From Clostridia bacterium (GTDB taxonomy: Bacteria > Bacillota > Clostridia > Christensenellales > CAG-138), in the NCBI GenBank assembly GCA_017428025.1, contig JAFRRO010000018.1, positions 1 through 35,229 on the forward strand: 35,229 bases of DNA. The letters are read 5' to 3'. A program made the position numbers and the translations under genes. Each line of letters begins with the position of its first letter. Positions within the stretch are counted from its first letter, which is position 1. Below are positions 16,050 to 24,839 of the stretch, in pieces. Below the pieces are notes generated by a model. That model was not told where the DNA came from. It saw only the letters and a program-made list of their open reading frames with translations, and searched no databases.

Positions 16050-17636
16050 ATGGAACGCATTTTAGAGTATTCGATCCGGACGGCAAGCGGCGCGCGCATT
16101 TCCGGCAAGGCGGAGGCAAACGGCGTCGTCCGCATCATCGAACCGCTGCAGAACGCGGTGCTTGCGTCCGTTCGGGCGACGGTCAGGCTGCCCGTTTCGG
16201 ATGCGACGCGCATCTTCATGAACGGCTATCAGAACTGGACCTACAGTCCGGAGTACGACAAGACCGGCCGCACGAGAGGGCTCAAGCATCTGCCGTGCTT
16301 TTTGCGCGGGGCGTACGGGCTCAACCGCTACGGCGACTATCATTTCGTGGACTACCCCTACAAAAAGGGCGTCACGCACGGCGAGTCCTGGTGCTACTTC
16401 CGCGACGGCAAGCGGTTTCTGCTGTTCGGCTCGCTCGACGAAACGCCGGGCTATACGCTGTTCCGCTACGACGCGAACAAGGGCGAGCTTTTGATCGAGC
16501 GCGACTGCAAGGGCATGCGCGTCAACGGCGCGTTCCACGCGTTCGACCTCTATATCGCCGAGGGCACGGAGCAGGAGGTCTTTGACGGCTGGTTCAATGA
16601 GATGGGCGTGCGGCCGCTGACCGGCAAAAAGCTGTTCGGCTATTCGAGCTGGTACAACCGCTATCAGGACATCAACGACGCGACGATCACCGACGATCTG
16701 ATCGGCGCAAAGGCGCTCTTGAAAGAGGGCGATCTCTTCCAGATCGACGACGGCTGGGAGGCGTTTGTCGGCGACTGGCTCGAAACCGATCCGAAAAAGT
16801 TCCCGAACGGTTTGAAGGCGTCTGCGGACGCGATCCACGAGGCGGGCTTCCTTGCGGGGCTGTGGCTTGCGCCGTTTGTCGCGCAAAAGGGCTCCAAACT
16901 TGTCGCCGAGCATCCGGACTGGCTTCTTTTGCACGACGGCAAGCCGTGGTCGGACGGTTCGAACTGGGGCGGCTTCTGGTCGCTGGACATCGACAATCCC
17001 GAGGTCGTTGCGTATGTTCGTAAGGTTCTCGATCGCGTGCTGCACGAGTGGGGGTTCGACCTTGTGAAGCTCGACTTCCTCTACGGCGCGGCGCCGTTCG
17101 GCACCGAAACCGAATCGAGAGCGGCGCGCATGATCCGCGCAATCGATCTGCTGCGCGACGCCTGCAAGGGCAAGATGATCCTCGGCTGCGGCGTGCCGCT
17201 GTGGCCCGCGTTCGGCAAGGTCGAATACTGCCGCGTCGGCTGCGACGTCGGGCTCGACTGGAACGATACGAAGCTCATGCAGATCACGCACCGCGAGCGC
17301 GTCTCCACCAAGCAGTCGATCGAGGATACGATCTACCGCCGCCAGCTCAACGGCCGCGCTTTTTTGAATGATCCCGACGTGTTCTTCCTGCGCGAACAAA
17401 ACTGCAAACTGACCGCGGAGGAGAAGAAAAAGCTCTATACGGTCAATGCGCTTTTAGGCGGCTTTCTCCTCACTTCCGACGCGCTCAACGCCTATACCGA
17501 CACGCAGAAGGAACAGTACCGCGAGGTGCGCCGGCTGAAGGAGCAGGCGACCGACGTGCGTGTCAGCGCGAAAAACGGCAAGGTCTCGATCCTCTTCACG
17601 ATCGACGGTCAGACGCATCTGCGCGAGATCCTTTAA
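16050..17636 (+). CDS. GH36-type alpha-galactosidase
   Basis: 528 residues, cytoplasmic, shorter than many GH36 enzymes (~700). A beta-sandwich N-terminus (FMNGYQNWTYSPEY) precedes the barrel with SSWYNRYQDI, FQIDDGWE, GLWLAPF and DGSNWGG. The nucleophile is Asp342 in LVKLDFLYGA and the probable acid/base Asp399 in RVGCDVGLDW. It should remove alpha-galactose, for example from raffinose-family oligosaccharides or galactomannan fragments. The gene is co-transcribed with GH2, being only 3 bp apart, so the pair covers both alpha- and beta-galactosides. A terminator follows. Confidence 0.92.
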   Translation: MERILEYSIRTASGARISGKAEANGVVRIIEPLQNAVLASVRATVRLPVSDATRIFMNGYQNWTYSPEYDKTGRTRGLKHLPCFLRGAYGLNRYGDYHFVDYPYKKGVTHGESWCYFRDGKRFLLFGSLDETPGYTLFRYDANKGELLIERDCKGMRVNGAFHAFDLYIAEGTEQEVFDGWFNEMGVRPLTGKKLFGYSSWYNRYQDINDATITDDLIGAKALLKEGDLFQIDDGWEAFVGDWLETDPKKFPNGLKASADAIHEAGFLAGLWLAPFVAQKGSKLVAEHPDWLLLHDGKPWSDGSNWGGFWSLDIDNPEVVAYVRKVLDRVLHEWGFDLVKLDFLYGAAPFGTETESRAARMIRAIDLLRDACKGKMILGCGVPLWPAFGKVEYCRVGCDVGLDWNDTKLMQITHRERVSTKQSIEDTIYRRQLNGRAFLNDPDVFFLREQNCKLTAEEKKKLYTVNALLGGFLLTSDALNAYTDTQKEQYREVRRLKEQATDVRVSAKNGKVSILFTIDGQTHLREIL

Positions 17637-17648
17637 AATCGCAACAAA

Positions 17649-17685
17649 AAAGCGCCTCGCTTCTGCGGGGCGCTTTCACTTTTTC
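17649..17685 (+). terminator. Terminator of the GH2-GH36 operon
   Basis: A 12-bp stem (17649-17660 with 17665-17676, one G-T pair), a TTCT loop and a CACTTTTT tail. It is nearly symmetrical and lies 14 bp from the convergent phosphorylase gene, so it may serve both. Confidence 0.8.
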
Positions 17686-17689
17686 GGGG

Positions 17690-18427
17690 TTAATCGGCGT
17701 ATGTCGTCATTCTGCGGATCAGGTCGAAGCAGAGCTCGAAGATGTCCGCGCGGTTCTGGTCCATGACATGCTCGATCAGCACGTCATTGACGACGCCGGT
17801 CATGCCGGTGCAGTAGTTGGTGATCAGCCCCAGCGCGGCGTATTCCATGCCGAGGTCACGGCACAGCGGCGCTTCCGGAATGATCGTCTGTCCGACGACC
17901 TGTCCGCCGAGCATGCGCATCGCGCGGGTTTCCGCCGCGGTCTCAAAGCGCGGGCCCTCCATGCAGGCGTACACGACGCGACCGGAATACGGGAAGCCGT
18001 GCTGCAGGATCAGCTCCTCGAGCGTGTCGTTCAGCGCGCTGCTGAACACGTTGTCCATGCCGGTGTGCAGGTCCTTGCGGTGTTCGCGTTCGAACGAGGC
18101 GTAGCGCATCTTGGTGAAATCGAGAAAATCGTTGATGAGGCAATACTCGCCGAGCTGCAGCGCATAGTCGCACGCGCCGACCGAAGTGACGCCGATGACG
18201 TGCGTGACGCCGATCTGATGCAGCGCGAAGATGTTGGCGCGATAGTTGATGTAGCCCGGATCGTTGGCATACAGAACACCGTGCCGTGAGAGAAAGATCA
18301 CCTCGTTGCCCTCTTTGAGCTTGCCCTTGAAGACGACGACGTCGCCGTAAGGCGTGGAAACTGCCTGCTCCCGATAGCGCATCGGAAGCGTCTCGATATT
18401 GGTCCCGCCGATGATTGCGATCTTCAT
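17690..18427 (-). CDS. MTAP/PNP-family nucleoside phosphorylase, probably 6-oxopurine type
   Basis: 245 residues from the ATG at 18427 (MKIAIIGGTNIE), chosen because GGGAGG stands upstream; a Met nine codons earlier lacks a ribosome-binding site. Family motifs are the phosphate loop IIGGTNIE, FLSRHG, NYRANIFAL, GVTSVGACD and MEGPRFETAAE. The enzyme splits purine nucleosides with phosphate. At the base-binding loop (ITNYCTG, residues 202-208), Asn204 and Cys206 stand where human methylthioadenosine phosphorylase has Asp220 and Asp222. This points to inosine/guanosine-type or methylthioinosine substrates rather than methylthioadenosine (inference from known base-recognition residues). Monocistronic with its own promoter. 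Confidence 0.88.
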   Translation of the reverse strand: MKIAIIGGTNIETLPMRYREQAVSTPYGDVVVFKGKLKEGNEVIFLSRHGVLYANDPGYINYRANIFALHQIGVTHVIGVTSVGACDYALQLGEYCLINDFLDFTKMRYASFEREHRKDLHTGMDNVFSSALNDTLEELILQHGFPYSGRVVYACMEGPRFETAAETRAMRMLGGQVVGQTIIPEAPLCRDLGMEYAALGLITNYCTGMTGVVNDVLIEHVMDQNRADIFELCFDLIRRMTTYAD

Positions 18428-18474
18428 ATTGACCGGATCCTCCCTATGAAACATTTCAAGAACCTTACGACAAT

Positions 18475-18503
18475 ATCATAACACAGCGGCGGTCGAAAGG
18501 CAA
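18475..18503 (-). promoter_or_regulatory. Promoter of the nucleoside phosphorylase gene
   Basis: On the minus strand TTGCCT (18503-18498), 17 bp, TATGAT (18480-18475). Confidence 0.5.
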
Positions 18504-18526
18504 GGGAACACAGGAATATATTCGAC

Positions 18527-18554
18527 AAAAAACGGGGCGGCTTTCACCGTCCCC
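18527..18554 (-). terminator. Probable terminator of the sigma/anti-sigma operon
   Basis: On the minus strand GGGGACGG, a 6-nt loop and CCGCCCC (one bulge) are followed by GTTTTTT. It starts 13 bp after the stop codon. Confidence 0.55.
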
Positions 18555-18567
18555 TGTGTATGTCGCT

Positions 18568-20172
18568 TCAGTTGACCTTCAGTGCGATCGTCCATTCCGG
18601 ATAGAACTGCAGCGCGCTTTCCAGCCGAATCGGCGTGCCGCGTTCGAACTGCGAGGCATCGAAGGTTTCGCCGGGACCGAGCGGAACAGTTTCAAAAAGC
18701 TCTTCTGTTCCGTCCGGCAGCGTTCTCATAATCAATGCCTGCGTGCATCTGCTCAGGGACGGGATCAGAGTGACCGTCCGCATGCTTCCGATCCGGTCAA
18801 ACGGAATATCCATAATCTCGAGGCGCAGCGCGTAGCTTCCGTCGCCGCCGAGCTCGAGACTGCCGCCCGTACTGCCGGAAAGGCGTTCTCCGTCAATCAG
18901 AACATCAAAGCCGAGGCTTCGGACAAATGCTTCCTTCTGCGCTTCATCCCAGTTCTCCGGCATCGAAACGGTGATGCCGAGATCGTGCACACCGAGCAGA
19001 TCGACATAGCATGATTCGGATACAAGCAGTTTCACGTCGGAGAGATTCGCCGCATAGTTCGTGATGGTATAGCATCCATCCGTATACCAAGCCTTCCCTT
19101 CAAAGACAGCATTGCCGGACAGCGTAATCGGTACGCTCGGCACTTCGATGCTGCGTGTCTGCATTTTCTTGTATGCTGTCATATTGACCGTGACCGTGCC
19201 GAGATCGATATCCATTTTTGTTTCGGATTCCTCGCCGTGCGGGATGGTGACTCGATAGCGCACGTGCATCGTAAGGCATCCGTTATCGTCGATGTAATCG
19301 GCGACGGTTTTACCGTTGTCCGGATAGAAGCGTTCCGATAGGCCGTACATGATCGGAACGTCCGCAACGGCGCGCGCGCCGTACGCTTTGCAGTGTTCCC
19401 AGCAGGCGTCTCTCCATGCGACGGCGGTTTCTTCATCGTAGGACTCACAGAAGCCGTACCGGTCATGGAACGCCTGCACAAATGCGGCGTCAACCGAACG
19501 CATGCTCTGTTCCATTCGTCCGTAAAGTGCGGCGCCGTCCTCCGTTGTCAGGATCAAATCGCAGAACGGTCCGTTCCACAGCTCCAATTTGCCGTTCAGA
19601 TAGGCGGATACATCGGCATCGTCCTCGAAGAAGTACCGTACCATCTCCGGATCGATTTTCTCTGCCAGATAGGTTGGAAGCAGCACGCCAGCAGGGAGAC
19701 AGGGGCACTGCTCGTTCTCAAAAACCGGATAGCCGGACAGTCCATCAAAATCGACGGTGATATACATAACTTCACCGTCATAGATCGTGTTTTTGAGCGT
19801 TGCGGAGAAGTTTTCGCCGATCTCGCGCCAGTACGGCTCGTCGGCGATATAGTTGATATGGATTTCGGTCATGGAAGCGGAAGCATTTGTGATCATGGCA
19901 TCGAGTTCCGCAACAGGATCGCGCCCCTCAGGATCTGCTCCGATGTATTCCTTTACATTTGTTGGCGCAAACCATGAGAACACTTCGGCGCGTGCCGAGG
20001 GGATCGCAAGAACAAGACCGAGACCGACGATAAGCGCGCTCAACACCGGAATCAGTACGCGCCGCCGTACAAGGCGGTTCCTTGTCGGCTGTGTGCGTGC
20101 GCGGATCAGGATGGCATCGTCATCGACGATGCTATCATGTATGATGCTTTGAAAAAGATTCTGTTCGTTCAT
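18568..20172 (-). CDS. Membrane protein, probable anti-sigma factor with large extracytoplasmic domain
   Basis: 534 residues. A short cytoplasmic N-terminus (MNEQNLFQSIIHDSIVDDD) is followed by basic residues and one transmembrane helix (about 39-60, VLIPVLSALIVGLGLVL). About 470 residues then lie outside the cell, with beta-rich segments such as GNAVFEGKAWYTDGCYTITN. The start overlaps the ECF sigma gene by 4 bp (ATGA), the classic sigma/anti-sigma pairing. The layout resembles the DUF4179-type anti-sigma proteins of Bacillota. No zinc-binding HxxxCxxC motif is seen, so sigma binding must use another type of N-terminal segment. Assignment as an anti-sigma factor rests on position and topology. 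Confidence 0.7.
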   Translation of the reverse strand: MNEQNLFQSIIHDSIVDDDAILIRARTQPTRNRLVRRRVLIPVLSALIVGLGLVLAIPSARAEVFSWFAPTNVKEYIGADPEGRDPVAELDAMITNASASMTEIHINYIADEPYWREIGENFSATLKNTIYDGEVMYITVDFDGLSGYPVFENEQCPCLPAGVLLPTYLAEKIDPEMVRYFFEDDADVSAYLNGKLELWNGPFCDLILTTEDGAALYGRMEQSMRSVDAAFVQAFHDRYGFCESYDEETAVAWRDACWEHCKAYGARAVADVPIMYGLSERFYPDNGKTVADYIDDNGCLTMHVRYRVTIPHGEESETKMDIDLGTVTVNMTAYKKMQTRSIEVPSVPITLSGNAVFEGKAWYTDGCYTITNYAANLSDVKLLVSESCYVDLLGVHDLGITVSMPENWDEAQKEAFVRSLGFDVLIDGERLSGSTGGSLELGGDGSYALRLEIMDIPFDRIGSMRTVTLIPSLSRCTQALIMRTLPDGTEELFETVPLGPGETFDASQFERGTPIRLESALQFYPEWTIALKVN

Positions 20173-20684
20173 TGTTTTGCTCCTTCATTGTTCGATAGTT
20201 GTCTGCGGATCCGTTCCCGCGTGCGGGAGATCCGCCTGCGTACCGCATCCTCCGAGAGTCCGAGAGACTTTGCAATTTCATCGGTTGGTACAGAGAACCC
20301 ATAGTAGAGCGTGAACGCCTGATAGGATTTCAGCGGTTCCGCTTTGACGAGCCTCCAGATCGATCGCGTCTGTTCGCTGTCGATTGAAAGAAGCTCGGGC
20401 GACGGTGCATCGTCGGGGAGGGTGTCGGAAAGCGGTTCTTCGCGCTCGGCGCGGATGGCGTGGCGGCGGTAGTAGCGCGAAAGTTCCTTCTTTGCAATGG
20501 TGTAAAGGTAGGGGAGCGGTTCACGCACAACGTTCCGGCGCGCCAGATGCCGATACAGTTTGCTGTAGATCTCCTGCATCAGATCTTCGACGTCGTCGCT
20601 CGAGCGAACGCGCGGGATCAGAAACTTCAGCAGCGCGTCGCGCGTTTCGTAATAGATGCGTTCAAAGATTCGGGTGGATTCCAT
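20169..20684 (-). CDS. ECF-type RNA polymerase sigma factor
   Basis: 171 residues. Region 2 is seen at about 25-75 (DDVEDLMQEIYSKLYRHL, then PLPYLYTIAKKELSRYYRR). Region 4 is at about 118-163, with SYQAFTLYYGFSVPTDEIA and the helix-turn-helix SLGLSEDAVRRRISRTRERI. It should direct RNA polymerase to a small regulon when released by the membrane protein encoded next in the operon. A GAGG ribosome-binding site lies 6 bp before the ATG. A palindrome AAACCGGTTT (20700-20709) sits just upstream and could be involved in control, though no standard promoter is obvious. No other regulon member can be pointed to in the window. Confidence 0.9.
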   Translation of the reverse strand: MESTRIFERIYYETRDALLKFLIPRVRSSDDVEDLMQEIYSKLYRHLARRNVVREPLPYLYTIAKKELSRYYRRHAIRAEREEPLSDTLPDDAPSPELLSIDSEQTRSIWRLVKAEPLKSYQAFTLYYGFSVPTDEIAKSLGLSEDAVRRRISRTRERIRRQLSNNEGAKQ

Positions 20685-20763
20685 GCATACCTCACTTGAA
20701 AACCGGTTTCACCCTATATGAGCTTTCCGAAACGAAAAATCGGACAGAATACTTGAGAAAACG

Positions 20764-20788
20764 AAAAAACGCCCCATTTCGGAGGCAA
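20764..20788 (-). terminator. Weak terminator after the HAD gene
   Basis: On the minus strand GCCTC, a 6-nt loop and GGGGC (one G-T pair) are followed by GTTTTTTCG. Confidence 0.4.
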
Positions 20789-20798
20789 AAAGCGTGTG

Positions 20799-21458
20799 TT
20801 ATGTATGTCTGCGGCAAAGCAGCGGGATCGCCTCGTCGAGCGTTTTCAGAACCGCATCGGGTGCAAAGTCGAGCCGCGGCGTCGGATCGGCAAGATCGGG
20901 CACGCAGATGCTGTGAAATCCGCCTTTATGTGCGGCGCAAAGACCGTTATAGGAATCCTCAAAGACGACGCAGTTCTGCGGCGCGGTGTGCAGCGCGTCT
21001 GCGGCAAGCAGAAAGATCTCGGGATCGGGCTTGCCGTGCGTGACCTGATCGCCGCAGACGATCGCGTCGAAATATGCGCGCGTGTTCGTCATTGCAAGAT
21101 AGATCGCCGTGATCGGGCGCGCCGTTCCGGTTGCGAGCGCGAGGCGGAAGCCCTCGGCTTTGAGCGCGTCCAGCAGCGCATACAGCCCCGGCTTCACCGG
21201 CATGCCGTGCGTTTCGATCTCGTTCTTCATCCATTCGGTGACCAGCGCCGTGCAGGCTTCGGGCGTGATCGCGGTGCCGAACAGCTCGGGGAACAGGCGC
21301 AGAAAATCCGCGTGGTTGCAGCCGAGCGTGCGCAGAATCCCCTCCATCGGGAAGTCGACGCCGGTTTTCGGTCCGACGTATTCCAGCAGCGCGCGCATAT
21401 AGAGCCGTTCGGTGTCGAACATCAGTCCGTCCATGTCAAAGATTGCGGCGTCGATCAT
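20799..21458 (-). CDS. HAD-superfamily phosphatase/phosphomutase (beta-PGM-like)
   Basis: 219 residues. Motif I is FDMDGLMFDTE, with nucleophile Asp8 and acid/base Asp10. An alpha-helical cap is followed by motif II LATGTARP, motif III HGKPDPEIF and motif IV VFEDSYNG. This is the subfamily that includes beta-phosphoglucomutase, phosphoglycolate phosphatase and sugar-phosphate phosphatases. Exact substrate cannot be read from sequence. GGAGG lies 6 bp before the ATG. It is divergent from the CPBP operon, with the two -35 boxes only 6 bp apart. Confidence 0.88.
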   Translation of the reverse strand: MIDAAIFDMDGLMFDTERLYMRALLEYVGPKTGVDFPMEGILRTLGCNHADFLRLFPELFGTAITPEACTALVTEWMKNEIETHGMPVKPGLYALLDALKAEGFRLALATGTARPITAIYLAMTNTRAYFDAIVCGDQVTHGKPDPEIFLLAADALHTAPQNCVVFEDSYNGLCAAHKGGFHSICVPDLADPTPRLDFAPDAVLKTLDEAIPLLCRRHT

Positions 21459-21481
21459 ATCTGCCTCCGGGCGTTTTTTTC

Positions 21482-21510
21482 ATTATACCGAAACCGCGCG
21501 CATTTTGCAA
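21482..21510 (-). promoter_or_regulatory. Promoter of the HAD gene
   Basis: On the minus strand TTGCAA (21510-21505), 17 bp, TATAAT (21487-21482). Confidence 0.65.
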
Positions 21511-21516
21511 CGTCGC

Positions 21517-21545
21517 TTGACAACCGCCGCTCCGGTTTGTACAAT
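21517..21545 (+). promoter_or_regulatory. Promoter of the CPBP-nitroreductase-MATE operon
   Basis: TTGACA (21517-21522), 17 bp, TACAAT (21540-21545), 28 bp before the ATG. Confidence 0.75.
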
Positions 21546-21573
21546 GAAATCAGAAAACCAAGGAGTTTACGGT

Positions 21574-22779
21574 ATGGAACATGTCACAGAGAACGCGCCG
21601 GTCCTGTTTCCGCAAAAGCCGGAGCCCGCTCCGGCGGAAACGGTCGAAATGAAGCGCGTTTACAGCCGCGCGGGGCTTTCGGTCGCCGCGCTGTACGGCG
21701 CGATCAGCGCAAGCGGCGGGATCGCGGCCGCGCTGATTATGATGCTTGTATTCGTGTTTTATGAGCTCGGCAGCTTCCCGCTGATCACCGATCCGTCGCA
21801 GCTCAGCTACTATGTGGATTCTCTGCTCGGGTATCTGCCGGGCAGGGGCGTGATTGCAACGCTTTTGACGGTGTATCTGCTCGTACAGACGGGGGCGTGG
21901 ATCGTCGGGATCGTCCTGATGCGGCTGGTGCTGCCGAAGGGCACGCCGATCAAAAAGCGCAGCCTGTCGTTCGGGCGGTTTCTCGTGATCGCGCTGATGT
22001 GCTTCGGCGTCTGGGGCGTCGGCGCGGTGCTCGGCAATCTGTCCTCGTTCTTCGGCGCCGAGACGCAGGAGCTGTTCAGCGTGGATCTGCTCGGCGCGGA
22101 AATACTGCCGTATCTGATCTACGCGGTGATCGGCGCGCCGGTGGTTGAGGAGCTCGCGTTCCGCAAGGTGCTTTGCGACCGCCTGCACGACACGCACGAG
22201 GGCTATGCGGCGGTCGTCTCCGGTCTGCTGTTCGGGCTGATGCACGGCAATCATCACCAGTTTTTCCTCGCGTTCTTCATCGGCATGCTGTTCGCGATGG
22301 TCTATCAGCGCACCGGACGCATCGTGTATACGATGCTGCTGCACGGCATGATCAACCTGATCGCTACGCTGCCGGAGCTTCTTTCGCTCGTGAACGTACG
22401 GATCGACGTCGTCTGGAACATCGCGGTCGGCGTTCTGATCGTCGCGGGGCTTGTCGTGCTGCTGATCCGGCGAAAGGATCCCATCCTGCACGCCGCGCCG
22501 TGCGCGGTTCTCGGCGCAAACAACGCGGTCTACCGCAACGTCGGTATGCGCATCGTGCGCATTGCGGCGCTCGTCACGGTCGGGCTGCAGGGGACGATCC
22601 TGATGCTCACCGGCATGCTCGCGACGGACACCGGTCACTGGGCGGCGCACCTCATCGACATCATCCCGTTGACGCTCACGTTTTTGACGGTCTTCCTGCT
22701 GCCGGTATTCACCAAGCGCTATGAACGGGATTTCTCACATCTGGGACCGATGGACTGTGCGGAGGAGATGGGCGTATGA
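21574..22779 (+). CDS. CPBP-family intramembrane metalloprotease
   Basis: 401 residues from the ATG at 21574 (MEHVTENAP), with AAGGAG 8 bp upstream and a good promoter just before. The frame extends upstream across that promoter, which rules out the longer version. A soluble N-terminal stretch is followed by about eight to ten transmembrane helices. The CPBP/Abi motifs are present: EExxxR (Glu192, Glu193, Arg197 in VVEELAFRKV), FxxxH (Phe220-His224 in FGLMHGN) and HxxxN (His257-Asn261 in LHGMIN). These residues bind the catalytic zinc. Family members are prenyl-protein or peptide proteases, and in Bacillota are often linked to bacteriocin immunity; no bacteriocin gene is seen here. It overlaps the next gene by 4 bp. 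Confidence 0.9.
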   Translation: MEHVTENAPVLFPQKPEPAPAETVEMKRVYSRAGLSVAALYGAISASGGIAAALIMMLVFVFYELGSFPLITDPSQLSYYVDSLLGYLPGRGVIATLLTVYLLVQTGAWIVGIVLMRLVLPKGTPIKKRSLSFGRFLVIALMCFGVWGVGAVLGNLSSFFGAETQELFSVDLLGAEILPYLIYAVIGAPVVEELAFRKVLCDRLHDTHEGYAAVVSGLLFGLMHGNHHQFFLAFFIGMLFAMVYQRTGRIVYTMLLHGMINLIATLPELLSLVNVRIDVVWNIAVGVLIVAGLVVLLIRRKDPILHAAPCAVLGANNAVYRNVGMRIVRIAALVTVGLQGTILMLTGMLATDTGHWAAHLIDIIPLTLTFLTVFLLPVFTKRYERDFSHLGPMDCAEEMGV

Positions 22780-23453
22780 CGATTTCGGAAGCGATCGACG
22801 CGCGCCATTCGGTGCGCAGCTATACCAAAAGACCGATCGACGGCGCGGTGCTCGACGCGCTGCAGAGCGAGATCGACGCATGCAACCGCGAAAGCGGGCT
22901 TTCGATGCGCCTTGTTCTCAACGAGCCGAAGGCGTTCACCGGGTTTCTTGCGCACTACGGCAAGTTTGAAAATGCGGTCAACTATATCGCGCTGATCGGC
23001 AGGGACGGGGAGGACCTCTACGAAACCTGCGGCTACTGGGGCGAACGGCTTGTGCTGTTTGCCGAAACGCTCGGTCTGAACACCTGCTGGGCGGCGGGCT
23101 CGTACAAAAAATCCGAGGTCAAAGGGCTTGTCGGGGACGGCGAACGCCTCGTCGCGGTGATCTCGATCGGCTACGGCGCAAAGCCGGGGCATGCGCACCG
23201 CAGCAAATCGTTCCGGCAGGTGACCGAGACGAAGGGGCTTGTGCCGGAGTGGTTCCGCGCGGGCGTCGAAGCGGCGCTGAAGGCGCCGACCGCGATCAAT
23301 CAGCAGCAGTTCCGCTTTCTGCTGGACGGGGAGGGGAACGTGCGCGCAAAGGCGCTGATCGGACCGTTCGCCAAGATCGATCTCGGCATCGTGAAATATC
23401 ATTTTGAGGTTGCTTCGGGGAGGAAACTGTCGGTCGGGCATGAAGATCAGTAA
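22776..23453 (+). CDS. Nitroreductase-family protein (TM1586-like)
   Basis: 225 residues. It begins MTISEAIDARHSVRSY, the conserved FMN-binding Arg-Ser segment of nitroreductases. Later come the YWGERLVLFAETLGLNTCW helix and the VISIGYGA strand. The second half (APTAINQQQFRFL) looks like a repeated nitroreductase half, as in the single-chain TM1586 type. It probably binds FMN and reduces nitro compounds, quinones or flavins. The start overlaps the upstream protease stop (ATGA) and the end overlaps the MATE gene by 14 bp, so it is part of one operon. Confidence 0.85.
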   Translation: MTISEAIDARHSVRSYTKRPIDGAVLDALQSEIDACNRESGLSMRLVLNEPKAFTGFLAHYGKFENAVNYIALIGRDGEDLYETCGYWGERLVLFAETLGLNTCWAAGSYKKSEVKGLVGDGERLVAVISIGYGAKPGHAHRSKSFRQVTETKGLVPEWFRAGVEAALKAPTAINQQQFRFLLDGEGNVRAKALIGPFAKIDLGIVKYHFEVASGRKLSVGHEDQ

Positions 23454-24801
23454 CGCCGAACAGCGGCATCTGATGCTGACCGAACCGGTCGGACGGCTGC
23501 TGTTCCGAAAATCATGGCCGACGGTGCTCATTCAGCTGATCACCGTCATCTACAACACCGCGGACACGTACTTTGTCGCCAAGATCGACACGGCAGCGTC
23601 GGCCGCGGTCGGCGTCGTGTTCTCTCTGATGGCGATCATTCAGGCGACCGGCGGCAGCATCGGCATGGGCGCGGTAAGCCTCATCAGCCCGATGCTCGGG
23701 CAGAAACGCGTCGACGACGCCTGCACGGTCGGCACCTCGGCGGCGCTGATGAGCGTGATTGCGGGCGCGCTGATCGGCGCGCTCGGACTGATCTTTCTGC
23801 GGCCTCTGGTATCCCTGATCGGCGCGCGCGGCGAGGTCGTGCCGTACGCCGTGGACTATGCGCGCTTCATCCTGATTGCCGCGCCGTTCATGACAAGCGC
23901 GTTCGTGCTCAACAACATCCTTCGCTCCGAGGGACAGGCGGTTTATTCGATGATCGCGATGATCAGCGGCGGGGTTCTGAATCTGTTCGTCGATCCGCTG
24001 CTGATCTTCGGATGCAGGATGGGCATTGCGGGCGCGGCGCTCGCGACGATGATCGGACAGATGACGAGCTTCGCGATCATGGCGGTCATCTATCTGCGCG
24101 ACCGCAGCATCGTCAAGCTTCGCCCGCGCTACATCGGCAGATCGCCGTCCGTATACCTGCGCATCGTGCGCATGGGCGTGCCGACGCTGTTCCGGCAGGG
24201 CATGGCAAGCCTGTCCTCGGCGCTTCTGAACATCCAGGCGGCGCCGTTCGGCGCGGCGGCGGTCGCGGCGATCTCGATTGCGAACAAGCTCTATATGTTC
24301 GTGCGGCACATCGTGCTCGGCGTCGGGCAGGGCTTTCAGCCGATCGCGGGGTACTGCTTCGGCGCAAAGCGCTATTCCCGCGTGAAGAAGGTCTTCTGGT
24401 ACGCGACGGTTTCCATGACCGTCATCGGGCTGTGCATCGCGGCGGCGATCCTCCTGTTCCGCGAGCCGATCATGGTGTGGTTCCGCGACGATCCCGAGGT
24501 CGTGAAGATCGGCAGCGGCATGCTGCGGTTTCTGTGCATCACGATCCCGCTGATGGGCTTTTCCACCTACGTCAATCAGCTCTATCAGTCGCTCGGCTTT
24601 GCGGTCGGCGCAACGGTGCTTGCGTCGTGCCGGCAGGGCATCTTCTTTGTGCCGCTTGTGTTCCTGTTGCCTGCACTGTTTGGCATCACCGGCATCGAGG
24701 CGGTGCAGGCGGCGGCGGACCTGATGACGTTTCTGATCTCGATTCCGTTTCTGATCTTCTTTTTCAGAAAGCATCTCAGCTTCCTCGACGCGGAGGACTG
24801 A
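23440..24801 (+). CDS. MATE-family multidrug/drug-Na+ antiporter
   Basis: 453 residues from the ATG at 23440 (MKISNAEQ). A Met 12 codons earlier lies deeper in the nitroreductase gene and is less likely. About 12 transmembrane helices are arranged as two halves, with conserved family features: the RKSWPTVL start, YNTADTYFVA in helix 1, and the mirrored QGFQPIAGYCFGAKRY at the start of the second half. It should export cationic compounds or metabolites using an ion gradient. Its place after a nitroreductase suggests a detoxification operon, which is inference. A strong terminator follows immediately. Confidence 0.92.
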   Translation: MKISNAEQRHLMLTEPVGRLLFRKSWPTVLIQLITVIYNTADTYFVAKIDTAASAAVGVVFSLMAIIQATGGSIGMGAVSLISPMLGQKRVDDACTVGTSAALMSVIAGALIGALGLIFLRPLVSLIGARGEVVPYAVDYARFILIAAPFMTSAFVLNNILRSEGQAVYSMIAMISGGVLNLFVDPLLIFGCRMGIAGAALATMIGQMTSFAIMAVIYLRDRSIVKLRPRYIGRSPSVYLRIVRMGVPTLFRQGMASLSSALLNIQAAPFGAAAVAAISIANKLYMFVRHIVLGVGQGFQPIAGYCFGAKRYSRVKKVFWYATVSMTVIGLCIAAAILLFREPIMVWFRDDPEVVKIGSGMLRFLCITIPLMGFSTYVNQLYQSLGFAVGATVLASCRQGIFFVPLVFLLPALFGITGIEAVQAAADLMTFLISIPFLIFFFRKHLSFLDAED

Positions 24802-24803
24802 AA

Positions 24804-24832
24804 AAGGACGGTTCACCCGTCCTTGTTTTTTT
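24804..24832 (+). terminator. Terminator of the MATE operon
   Basis: AAGGACGG (24804-24811), a 5-nt loop, CCGTCCTT (24817-24824) and GTTTTTTT. Confidence 0.9.
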
Positions 24833-24839
24833 GCGCCCG

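Noticed and set aside
20700..20709. Palindrome AAACCGGTTT upstream of the ECF sigma gene as an operator
   Set aside because: Ten-base palindromes occur by chance; no partner site or promoter supports it, so it is only mentioned within the sigma entry.
21412..21573. Upstream extension of the CPBP frame
   Set aside because: It runs through both divergent promoters and lacks a ribosome-binding site; AAGGAG fixes the start at 21574.
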